Under the pieces are notes generated by a model that was not told the origin of the DNA, made no database searches, and worked only from the letters and a program-made list of their open reading frames with translations. Positions 35,437-45,098 of a stretch of DNA of 64,000 nucleotides are shown one piece after another. A program made the position numbers and the translations under genes. This stretch comes from Cornus controversa (lineage: Eukaryota; Streptophyta; Magnoliopsida; Cornales; Cornaceae), in the NCBI GenBank assembly GCA_026545225.1, contig CM048849.1:11412541-11476540 (forward strand). Direction: 5' to 3'. Every line of letters begins with the position of its first letter. Within the stretch, counting starts at the first letter, position 1.

Positions 35437-38400
35437 ATGGCACTGAGAGGAGTTTGGCAACTACAAAAGCTAATTGTTAGCTACTGTGATTGGGGAGGAA
35501 GTAGTAGGGGTATCAGGTATGCCTTCTTTGTAAATCATGATAAGTTTTCTTTTAGCAATGAGCACTTGGTAAGATACATACAATTAATAGAACAAATGAT
35601 ACGAATATCACGACATTGTTGTACCTTGTCTTGCATTATCATATGCGAAGGTGACATTATCGGAACCAGCTATTTGCATCTGATTGCATTGCCAATCTTG
35701 AAAAGGGCTCTTGTTCCTATGTTACAATTTATTTCCTGAATGAATGTTATCTATCAATTATGTGTTGTAGATGATAGCTAATTGTAGTACGTTTAGCTTT
35801 TCTTTTCACTGATCACTCGGCACAAAGTTGTGAAGACAGTTCCATGGCCAGTTCATATATCTTTCCCAGTTTCATTGATATATATTTTTTGGGTTAAATA
35901 TAATGACTTTCCCTGAGGTTTGGCCTAATTACTCTCGGATAAAACTTTTCAAATTTCTTACACTCACCCCCTTGAGGTTTGCACATTTGTTACTAATACC
36001 CCCTTCCGTCCAAAATACCGCTATCTCTATTAAAAAAAATGCATGAAGTGACCAAAATACCCTACCTCCATATAAAATGTCTTTGCTAACCAGTACAGTG
36101 GCCCTTATTTACGAAATTACCTTACTTTTTAGGACAAAATTGCCCTTCAAGCCAAATAAACATGAGATGTTTATACAGATCTATTATAGGGTTTATATAT
36201 ATATATATAGGTTTCATTTGGGTCTTCCATTTGGGTCGGTAATGGCAGCTTCAATTAAACTGATGTCCATTGTTCCTTTGTTATTCTTCACCGTCCTCAG
36301 ATGTACACCTCCAAATTCCAATTGTCGATATGCTTTCATTCTCATAAATGTGGATGTGGTAATTGTCTCCGAGAATGACTTCACTACCCCTAACCTCACA
36401 ACGAACAAGCAAACTAATAAGGAAGCCAATACATCATCATCAACATTAACATTAGCCATTGCAACCCCATGTGTGTGTGGATTCCCTCACCGAAGGGTTT
36501 TGAGGTGAGATCCTTTTATAGGAACATTTCCGGGTTCGCAGGGACGACTTTCCCATGGAAGGCTGTGTGGCGCACTAAGCCCCCCCCTAGGTGGCCTTCT
36601 TTGGTTGGACTTCCGTTCTTGGGAAGATTTTGACGCTTGACAACTTGAGGAAAATGCATCAGATCATTCTGAACTGGTGTTGTATGTGTAAGAGAGATGA
36701 GGAGTCAGTTGACCATCTTTTACTTCATTGTCCAGTAGTTCGAGACTGTTGGAACTTGCTTCTGGGTTTGTTCGGGGTTCAGTGGGTTATGCTTAGTTCT
36801 GCTAGAAGTTTTATGGAATCTTGGAGTGGTGGTCTAGTGGACGCCCAAGTTCGTGACTCTTGGAAGGCGACCCCCCTGTGTGTGTGGTGGTGTTTGTGGC
36901 GGGAACTGAATCGAAGAACGTTTGCGATGAAGAAACTCCTATTGGGGTGCTTAAATTCTCAATTATTAGAACACTTTTCTGGTGGGTGCATGGTAGATCT
37001 TGTAACTCCATGGGAGAAATGGTTGATTTCCTAGGTTCCCTTATTTCGAATCCTTAATTGGTTTTTGTTTAAGGATCGCACCCCCCTTTTTTCTGGGTGC
37101 TTTCTAATTACTTATCAAAAAAATAAAAAATGTGTAAAAGCTTACAATTATGTATTCATTCCACTAGGCACACACGTGCGCACGCAGGGAGTGAGTGAGA
37201 GAGAGAGAAAGAGAGAGAGAGGGGAACGTACCTTCTGAAAGTGTTCTTCTCTGCCTTCAAATTTAGCAAAATTACTCTGCAATGTAAAAATTGTGAACCC
37301 CTTCAACAAAGACGACCCAATTTCACTCAAGGCCTTTTTAGTGCAGGTGGGCAATTCAGTAATTTCACTGGAGCAGATAATTTAGCAAAATTACTCTGAA
37401 TGTGTTGATTGATTTTGCCCTATGGCAGTATATATATTTATAATCGAATACGCAACTTAACCACCAAGAAACCTAAAAACAAAAGAAAAACTAGCCGCAC
37501 AAGGAAACGGCTAAAAATAGAACTTTCTCCAAATATTCTAAACAAATTAAATAAGAAACTTAATAATTAAAAACTATTAAATATTTAATTTCAGCAGAAT
37601 CTGAGTTCGTTTGGTGCATGAACAAAATTTTAGAAATATTGATTCGTCTTCCTATAGGACCAAAAAATGTGATTTTAGAGACCTAGACGAAGGTTTTGGG
37701 CCGAAAAACGACCTGGGCCAGTAGCTAAAGCTGCTACTGGGTTTTGTTTATTGGGTTGTTTCCGATCAAGAATGAGTCTCGTCCCGTTATAATATGGTTG
37801 TTGAAAATTCTGTCCTACATCAAGGAACCATTGAAAGGATGCTACAACAAGAATGGTCGTTATATTCTTTTGCAATCAGTGAATATGAGATCTGCTGCTT
37901 TGAAATTCTTCTCAGAGAATGAATGCCTCATGTTATTGTACCTTTTCTTTTTAATCTCTTATAATCGTACGTCTTCTCTTAATTTTGGTACATTAAGCAC
38001 TGCTGTGTTTTTGAATTAAACCACCTTTAAACCAACCCCTATAGAATTTTATCTACTTTTTACCAGAACCTAATCCTAGTTGTTCATTGAAGTGCTTGAA
38101 TTTGGGAACACTGTGCATCAGTATGTTCAATTTCTTTTGGATCCGTTTTTGTTTTTTTCTTTCCCCTCTAGAGTCATAACCATTATCCTATAAACCTTCT
38201 TATCTTATTAAGTTCATTAATTATACAGAAAAATAAATCAGAATCATATAATGACTCTAATTTTGGCCTTTATTTGTTGTTTGGAGCTCTTGCCATTATT
38301 GAAGTTTTTTCTCACCCAATTGGTGCTTGTACTCTTTATGCTTATTATTAGTGATGGTTGGTGCTTGAATTGGTTATGCTTACTCATGATGTTTGGACTT

Positions 38401-38763
38401 CTTAGCTTCATAGTATTCTTTGGTAAGACAATTTTATATATCTAATATCAGCATGACCATGATGAGCTTTTTCAGATTTTTCCATGCCTTGGGATTTTAC
38501 AGCTTGTCAGAATTTTTGTTTGTGCTGGTCATTAAATGTGAAAATTTAATTATCCAGTGGTGCTCTTCAATAATGACTAACAATTTGGTCAATAGCTAAG
38601 AAAAAATTGAAGAAAGGGTCTGACATTTTGAGAGCCAATGCTGTAGGGCATTTATGGAATCTCATTTGCCTGCCATTAAAGAGAGTAATCCTCAACTAGA
38701 GGTGGTCACTGAGCTCATTCGTGGTCAGCATCCACATTTAAAAGGCTTTTATAGTAAGATATC

Positions 38764-38826
<63 letters not shown>

Positions 38827-40119
38827 TCGCTCTCTCACACACACAATATATGTGTATATTTGTCTATCTATGTATCTCTGTGTGTGTGTATGTTTATGCT
38901 TTGTGCAAGGTCCTTTTACTCAAGACACTGATATGGCCATATCATAATAATATATTGCATTATGTATAATTGTCCACTTGTTTGCTTGATTGGCTTATAG
39001 ATGACTGATTTCAGGTCATCCAAGTGTACAGGCTACTTGAGAGATACCCAGCTCCATGATTAAAATTGTTGGAGAAGCAATATTATATGCAAAGCAATGT
39101 GATTTAAATTTTATTTGTACCGGGCAACTGATTAAATGATTTGCATCCAAAGGAAATGTTTGAACAGAAGCCCATTTGATTTCATATTCTCAATTTAGCA
39201 ACGTTGTTGTCATTGCCAAACTGGAATTAGACGAAGCCTAAGCCTGATCTTATGGTAACAATTCAGAGTTCTAGTTATCAAATTCCTCTCCCTGCATCTG
39301 GCCTACCTCCTACCCCAATGAATCCATATTCTTTATCACATGACATACCATCATGGTGCTAAGGTACAGTTAGAACTAACCTTCTATGTCGTAATGGTTG
39401 GCTTGAACCTGTGAGCTTATCGTTGCGATAGGCAAGGTTTCTGAAGTTGAGCTTCAAAGCTCGTTTTTCAGTAGCTGTTTTAAAGGTTTTTGACATAGCT
39501 AGTTTGTTTTACTAAAATAAAGGAAACTTGTGAACCTATGGTCCAAGACTGCAAAACAAATAATCGGGGAAAATATCTGGCACAAGATTTTAGAAGTTTG
39601 GGGAAACAGTTTATAATAAAAAGAGAAGAAAAAGTTAATGTGATTTTGAGGAAAATGTACAGAACATGCAAGGAACATTTGGAAGTACTCTTTGGAATCA
39701 GTTACATATTTGTTTCTTTGTTGTGTAACGTACATAAAAGTTTCTGCCTGTTTGTTTACCTTTGTTATATGTTTCATGCTCTCTCTTCCTATGGAAATGG
39801 CCACCACTTTTTAAAGTTCACGTTTGTTAATCTACTACCAATACTTTATGAACTATTAATCTGTGTGTTTATGTGTGTGCATTTGAATGGCTGCAGTGAC
39901 TAATTTGCTCAAGTTTTAACTGTGTTTGCTTTTGTTTAAAATATAGAAAACAAGAACCAGCGGGTTATATGTGTGAAGAATATGACTCCAGAAGACGTAC
40001 TTCTACATGCAACCAGGTTAAGGAATGCACTGGGAAGGAAGGTGGTGAAGTTGAAGACAAGACATGTAACCAAACACCCTAGTGTGCAAGGTACATGGAC
40101 AACCGACTTAAAGTTTTGA
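35437..40119 (+). CDS. mL43: Mitochondrial ribosomal protein mL43 (L51/S25/CI-B8 domain), three coding exons
   Basis: This is the only intact nuclear gene I recognise. The coding exons are 35437-35516, 38647-38753 and 39947-40119, together 360 nt (119 codons plus TGA), the length I know for the plant family. Exon 1 encodes MALRGVWQLQKL and YCDWGGSSRGIR. Exon 2 runs from FMESHLPAIKESNPQLEVV to GQHPHLKGFY. Exon 3 covers VICVKNMTPEDVLLHATRLR and VTKHPSVQGTW, ending DLKF. All junctions have GT/AG with phases that restore the frame (codon 27, Arg, and codon 63, Lys, are split). The protein has a thioredoxin-like L51/S25/CI-B8 fold, is a component of the large mitoribosomal subunit, and acts in the mitochondrial matrix. 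The start was chosen by the conserved MALRG. Introns are 3130 and 1193 bp; intron 1 carries transposon debris. A copia element lies just upstream on the other strand. Confidence 0.93.
35517..38646 (+). other. mL43 coding intron 1
   Basis: Donor GTATGC and acceptor GCTGTAG. The intron contains a MITE-like terminus (about 35890-36060), a 5'-truncated L1-type LINE (36510-37130) and a GA tract (about 37194-37220). A minus-strand open stretch at 37227-37354 ends at a plausible donor (..TTTCAGAAG then GTACGTTC); it may be a captured exon but I do not recognise it. The rest is AT-rich. Confidence 0.75.
36510..37130 (+). pseudogene. L1-type LINE 3' fragment with zf-RVT domain
   Basis: The frame 36591-37034 encodes the zinc-finger-like domain found at the C terminus of plant LINE reverse transcriptases. 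It reads FFGWTSVLGKILTLDNLRK, then CCMCKRDEESVDHLLLHC (CxxC..H..C), then CVWWCLWRELNRRTF. Sequence upstream in another frame continues the domain (KAVWRTKPPPRWPS-like at about 36563). The 3' end has an A-rich tail (AAAAAAATAAAAAATG at about 37117). Endonuclease and palm domains are absent, as in typical 5'-truncated insertions. It lies in the sense orientation of the host intron. Confidence 0.8.
38764..38845. repeat. Compound (CT)n(CA)n microsatellite at an intron donor
   Basis: A pure (CT)n run passes into a (CA)n run beginning about 11 bp after the mL43 intron-2 donor (38754), followed by a short CACACACA at about 38837. It is likely length-polymorphic. Confidence 0.9.
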
Positions 40120-40651
40120 GATGCTAGAAAATCTCCATGGGAGCTTCATTTGGTTGTTTCTGAAGGATTTGTTACACCCTGCTAGCTTGTCCTAGCCTGT
40201 AGTTTGTTTCATGCAATGGGTTTTAATGGCATGATCTATAAGGAAACAATTGGAACATCTCGAATAAACTGGATTTTTTTTTTGTCAAGGAAACAGTTGC
40301 TACAAACGTGGGAATGATTGGTGGAAACTATTGTGTGAATCCACCCCAAGGTAGCACCTATAGTTTGTCTTTCAAGCATTGCGGAGAAAGTTTCAAGTTG
40401 CATGTTGTCTTGCCCGATCTTGGAGTTAAATTTTTGGAAAAATGTCTCCATCTGCAGAGGCTGCCAATAAGAAAATACAGCACAGAAAGAAAACTAACAA
40501 TAATGGGTGTATGTAAGTTTGTTTATTTGTAAGTTTCTATGAAACAACAGGGACAACATCCTACTAAGATTATCGAACAATGCAAATCCAAACACCACCT
40601 TGTCCCATTTCTTGAATGCAGTATCAGATGACATAATTTAGTGCGACATAC
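40120..40651. other. mL43 3' flank
   Basis: This should hold the mL43 3' UTR. I cannot fix a poly(A) site. Opposed short frames at 40236-40451 (minus) and 40308-40532 (plus) cover the same bases and match no family I recognise. Confidence 0.35.
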
Positions 40652-40868
40652 CTATGGAAACAGAACTCAACGATTGGTAAACGAGCACTTGAATTTACAT
40701 AAGAAACTTTCACCTTCAATGAATGAGCAAACTTCCTCATATTTCTAAACCATGACAAGCCATGGATTCGAACCCTTTCACAAACCATTAGAGTGTCACG
40801 CTTAGACCCTGGAAAGTTTTCTACTCGCTGGCTTGGAGATAGGTGTAACGTGGCAGACTGACCAACAA
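40652..40868 (-). pseudogene. Isolated coding-exon-like fragment, possibly from a DUF2215/NEMP-like gene
   Basis: On the minus strand TTGTTGCAG (acceptor) precedes an open 217-nt stretch ending CATAG|GTATGT (donor). It encodes VGQSATLHLSPSQRVENFPG, then TLMVCERVRIHGLSWF and KFAHSLKVKVSY, ending EFCFHR. The wording resembles the luminal N-terminal region of plant DUF2215 (NEMP/PNET2-like) nuclear-envelope proteins as I remember them; no search was possible. No upstream exon is visible before the gypsy LTR at about 41280. The 530 bp between this exon and mL43 lacks the hydrophobic segments the family would need. It therefore looks like a stranded gene fragment rather than a working gene. Confidence 0.4.
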
Positions 40869-41280
40869 CTGCAACAATGGAAAAAGCAAGAGTAGATAAT
40901 CACTATCAAACAAGGTAAACTTTAACATCTGCCCATGAGACACTATTTTCACACACGTATAACATTTCAAAGACATACAACTCTAAAATGCCCTTATTAT
41001 CTGAACAATATATCACTCTCATTGATCATTGTCAAGAAGAGCCGAATCAAAACTTTATACCAGGTCGAGTTCTGCCTGGATAAATGCAGTTATCCTCCTA
41101 GGAATTGTTTTTCCTTTCAGCAAACTTGAGTAAGTTTCACTGGATAATCATAGTTTTCCCTTCAGGCATCGTTTCCTGTACCTAAGGCTACCATATGATA
41201 ACACAAGCTCCATTGTACTTATACACTATCATGAGCTTGTTGAATCCATCTTCATTTATTGGAAAATGCATGGTGAGGGT
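40869..41280. other. Unassigned DNA between exon fragment and gypsy LTR
   Basis: AT-rich with no convincing exon on either strand. The short frame 40935-41129 has no recognisable domain. Confidence 0.3.
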
Positions 41281-42712
41281 GGTGAATTCAATTGTGTCGG
41301 TAAGCCCATTTAAGAAATGTCGAGGTATTCCGGTAAAGGTAACCCTCGTGGGACGTCCTTAGCAAGGTATTCTGGTAAAAATAATCCTCATGAGGTGATT
41401 TATAGCGAGGTATTCCAGTAAAGGTAACCTTCGTGAGGTGATCCATTAAGGAGTCTTGATTAGGTCGGATTGGGCGGCCCATATAGCTGGAACCCAATGG
41501 ATGTGTGAAGAGTATGAGGGAGTTGTGCATATCATGTTGCATTACACTTTGCTTATGATATGGTTGTGATATATGAAAATTTGCATAATATGATTAAATG
41601 CAAATGTATGTTTATGTGGTATTCACGGGACTTGCGGAATTGTATTTTAGACATTCATATTGAGCATGTGGTTGCCTATCCCATGAGGATTAATACTTTT
41701 CAGGAAATGGAAAGGAAGTTGTGGAGTCTTCCCAACGGTAGGGTTAGCGTAGAGTGGTGCCGGTTTCATTTAAACATTTATATTGCTTTATTTGAATGCA
41801 TGTCCGAATTGTGGACTAAATGCATGTGATAAACATGTAATGACCTTTTATGGTTTGAGAACATGTATCATTTATGCTTTATGATTGTATACTTTTAAGA
41901 ATGCCTTACGATTTTATACATTGTAAGCATGGCATTGAGCATGGTCATATGCTAGATGTTTTAAATAACGATCCTTCATTTATGTTCATTTTTATATGTT
42001 TACACTTGTGAGAATGGTAGTATTAATGTTTTGGTAAGATGAGGAGTATGTATGATAAAAATGAGGATCAAAGTGTACAATTTGACACCTGAAAAATTCT
42101 GTAGAGTATCAGTTTCGAGGGGTTTCGATTGTGCAAAACCCATATTTTGCATGATCGAAATGCTTTTGATCAAGCGAACTTAGTTACGAAATTTTCAATA
42201 AATTCTAGTGGGATCTCGATAGCACTTCACAAGAACTTCGATTGTGTGAACATTTTTGATCGTGCGAAAACCATGTTTTCGATTATACGAACCATTTCGA
42301 TTGTGCGAAACTGCACTTTTGATCAATCGAAAAGTTTCAAGCACTGTGAGTTGTAAAAGGACTTGTATATGCACTTCTTTATTAATGATGTTCATAATGG
42401 GCTTGAATTGATTATGTACACATGTTTATAGGGTAATTATGGTATAAGGAATGCTTCCGCTAATTTTGAGATCACTTTATAGATTTTTGATCGTTATGAC
42501 ATAACTAGTGAAAGGTGAATGCGTCGATAATGTAAAGACTTCCACTGTATGTAATGTTCTCGGTGGTCTTAGTGGGAATCGAGGGTGATAATGTTAACTT
42601 GTCGTGGTTGTCTGAGTCATGGGGTGACGAACGGGCGATTATGACACCTCACCACTAGGAATTCATGCTTGGACAGGGGGAGTCCCGGCGGTCCAGATTT
42701 TGGGGCATGACA
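41281..42712 (+). mobile_element. Family-A gypsy LTR, 3' part only
   Basis: It ends GGACAGGGGGAGTCCCGGCG..GGGGCATGACA at 42712, like the solo LTR ends at 7191 and 8188. Near the left end the phrase 'CGAGGTATTC(C/T)(A/G/T)GTAAA' is repeated three times (41318-41420), a roughly 45-bp tandem repeat. The LTR start is missing, cut near the gene fragment. A palindromic-word cassette lies at 42110-42345. Confidence 0.6.
42110..42345. repeat. Palindromic-word cassette, TTCGATTGTGCGAAA type
   Basis: Repeated variants of TTCGATTGTGCGAA, TTTTGATCGTGCGAAAA and TGATCAATCGAAA occur at 42124-42330. The word is the same as at 47105-47315 and 21392-21610. Confidence 0.7.
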
Positions 42713-42802
42713 GAATGGTATCAGAGCTTAACCTAACCAAAAGTGTGTCGACAGGGACGTCAGGCCTCAAGGGGGTGGATTTTGGTGACCCTTGTGGGCG
42801 GG
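42713..42802 (+). mobile_element. Cassandra-like internal region with primer-binding site
   Basis: TGGTATCAGAGC at 42716-42727 is a perfect Met-tRNA primer site. It is followed by about 75 bp ending in the G-rich CCTTGTGGGCGGG, which can serve as polypurine tract before the LTR at 42803. The region is non-coding, as expected for Cassandra. What precedes the primer site is a family-A gypsy LTR end, not a Cassandra LTR. Confidence 0.55.
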
Positions 42803-43091
42803 TGTGATGTGGGCAGGTGTGAGACACTGGGCGAGCTCTCACACTGGCATGCTACAGGGTGCTCAATCTCACATCACCTGAGTGTGGAATAGGAAAGTGC
42901 TATATGTATGTTTATCATCTTTCTATGATATAACGTGTTTTAAAGCCATGATGGCCATGAACCTATCAGAACTCCGCAGTTAAGCGTGCTTAGCTGGGAG
43001 TAGTACTAGGATGGGTGATCCCATAAGAAGTCTCTGGTCCGGGGGAGTCAAAAGCAGACAATTTTGTGTCAAGATAGGGTAGGGCGTTACA
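42803..43091 (+). mobile_element. Cassandra LTR carrying 5S rRNA-derived sequence
   Basis: 289 bp from TGTGATGTGGGCAGG to GGTAGGGCGTTACA, within the 240-350 bp known for Cassandra, a plant TRIM whose LTRs contain a 5S rRNA-like segment with Pol III promoter elements. The 5S-like part is described separately. No second Cassandra LTR is visible in the window, and a copia pol fragment follows at once. Confidence 0.8.
42950..43040 (+). ncRNA. 5S rRNA-derived segment inside the Cassandra LTR (not a 5S gene)
   Basis: CAGAACTCCGCAGTTAAGCG at 42967 and AGTAGTACTAGGATGGGTGA at 43000 match plant 5S rRNA almost base for base. The A box reads AAGCGTGCTTAGCT (42982) and the intermediate element GGATGGG is intact. 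The C-box region (ATAAGAAGTCTC) departs from the 5S consensus. It is an LTR-borne copy, so Pol III could in principle recognise it, but it is not a cellular 5S rRNA gene. Confidence 0.85.
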
Positions 43092-44706
43092 TGATCCTAC
43101 TAAAGGAGTAAGTACTAGATCCTTTCTTAGAGATATGTGCAATCATTTGACATTTGTGTCTCAAATAGAGTCAAAGAACATCTATGAGGCCGAAAATGAT
43201 GAGTCATGGATTTTAGCTATGCAAGAAGAACTAAACCAGTTTGAGAGGAATCAAGTTTGGAATTTAGTTCCTAGAACCAAAGATCAAACAGTTATAGGAA
43301 CCAAATGGGTTTATAGAAATAAAAAGGATGAGTCAGGTGTTATAATTATAAATAAGGCTAGATTAGTCGCCCAAGGTTTCAACCAAGAAGAAGGAATTGA
43401 TTCTGAGGAAACCTTTACACCCGTTGCTATAATAGAAGCAATTAGGATGTTACTTGTATATGCATCTCATAAGAACTTCAAGTTATATCAAATGGATGTA
43501 AAAAGTAAATTCTTGGATGGCTTCATAGAAGAAGAAGTCTATGTAAAATAATCATCGGGCTTTGAGAGTCATGATTTTTCAAATCATGTTTTTAAATTAT
43601 CTAAAGCTTTATATGGTTTGAAACAAGCTCCTAGAGCATGGTATGAAAGATTGAACGATTTTCTTCTAGAAAATGATTTTGTTAGAGAAAAAAAAGATAA
43701 CACCCTTTCTATAAAAATCATTGATAAGAATTTGTTGAACATTTAAATTTACGTTGATGATATCATTTTTGGATCAACAAATGAAAAGTTATGCAAAGAA
43801 TTTGCCTCAAACATGCAAAATGAATTTGAAATGAGCATGATGGGTGAACTTAACTTCTTTCTAGGATTGCAAATCAAACAATCATTGGATGACATATTAA
43901 TTTTCCAATCTAAATATGTTAAAGATTTGTTAAGAAATTTGGCTTGGAGGATGCCAAACATGCAAAAACTCCTATGAGTAATGCCTCTAAACTTGATAAG
44001 GATTAAAAATGGCAAGATGTTGATATCAATAAATATAGAGGAATGATTGGGAGTCTCTAGTACTTAATGGCAAGTGGACCGGATATCATGTTTATTATTT
44101 GCTTATGTGCAAGATTTCAATCATGTCCCAAAGAATCCCATTTAAGTATCGTTAAATGAATTTTCAAATATTTAAGTGACACTATTGATTTGGGACTTTG
44201 GTTTCCTAGGGATACATCCTTTGACCTCATAAGTTATTCGGATGCCGAATTTGTCGGATGCAAAGTGGATAGAAAGAGCACAAGTGACACTTGTCACTTG
44301 CTAGGACACTCCTTAGTATTATGGTCAAGTAAGAAACAAAATTCTATAGCTTTGTCAATGGTGGAAGCCGAATACATGGCAGTCGGTAGTTGTTGTGCAC
44401 AAACACTATACATCAAACAACAACTTGAGGACTTTGGACTTACATTTGATCACATACCCATTAGATGTGATAATACAAGTACTATATGTATTTCCAAAAA
44501 TCCAATTCAACGCTCAAAGACAAAGCACATTGAGATTAGACATCATTTTTTGAGAGATCATGTGTCTAAAGGAGATATCGAGCTTGTGTTTGTTATTACA
44601 AAAAAATAATTAGCTGATATTCTCACTAAACCTTTTCAAGAAGATCAATTTTGCACAATTAGAAGAGAAATTCGTATGACTAGTGCTCGTGAGGTGAAAA
44701 GTTCAT
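43092..44706 (+). pseudogene. SIRE-like copia pol fragment (RT and RNase H), broken
   Basis: The frame at 43135-43551 reads [48 protein letters not shown] and [13 protein letters not shown], ending EEEVYVK then a TAA where the family has a sense codon. RT continues past that stop with KALYGLKQAPRAWYERL (about 43601) and the catalytic YVDDIIFGS (about 43750). Frameshifts follow near 43930 and in the next region. RNase H at 44190-44609 has YSDAEFVGCKVDRKSTS, LSMVEAEYMAVGSCCAQ and CDNTSTICISKNP, with KHIEIRHHFLRDHV and, after a TAA, LADILTKPF. Gag, protease and integrase are missing. The wording fits the SIRE/Maximus group. Confidence 0.85.
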
Positions 44707-44724
44707 GATTTTAGCAAACATATC

Positions 44725-44990
44725 AGTTTTAGAGAGCATAAGTCAACTTATACCATCTTATCAGTTGACTTTTTAAAGGCTTGCTGATTGTTTTGTTCAA
44801 AATTTTTTGACTTATACATCTTTATAAGTCGACTGATCAATCAAAAGGCCTGAATGACAATTCTGTTTTGAAACAGTTGACTCATCTTTGCTCATAAGTC
44901 GACTGATCATTAAGTTGTGGTGACACTTCAAGAGATAAGTCGACTTATCACTTATCATAAGTCAACTAATTTGTGCAAGAATATATATAC
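44725..44990. repeat. Palindromic-word cassette, ATAAGTCGACTTAT type
   Basis: Words such as TTATCAGTTGACTT (44759), ATAAGTCGACTGAT (twice), AGATAAGTCGACTTATCACT (44934) and CATAAGTCAACTAAT recur over about 260 bp. The cassette lies just downstream of the copia RNase H end, in the non-coding tail or LTR of an element unrelated to family A. Confidence 0.75.
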
Positions 44991-45098
44991 ATCATCTTCT
45001 CACATAAATCGACCTAGAACTTAAAGTGTATTGTCTTCTCTTCATCGTTTCATCCTAAACCATTTCTCTTTGCGCATTCTTTTCCTCTTCTTACTCTA

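Noticed and set aside
37148-37354. A gene on the minus strand in mL43 intron 1
   Set aside because: One exon-like stretch with a plausible donor but no recognisable family and no companion exons. Noted only in the intron entry.
42716-42727. tRNA gene fragments (TGGTATCAGAGC and variants at 11127, 35008, 42716, 47603, 52129)
   Set aside because: These are short primer-binding sites beside LTRs. No cloverleaf surrounds them.
42950-43040. A working 5S rRNA gene
   Set aside because: The sequence lies inside a Cassandra LTR, diverges from 5S at both ends and in the C box, and is a single copy rather than a 5S array.
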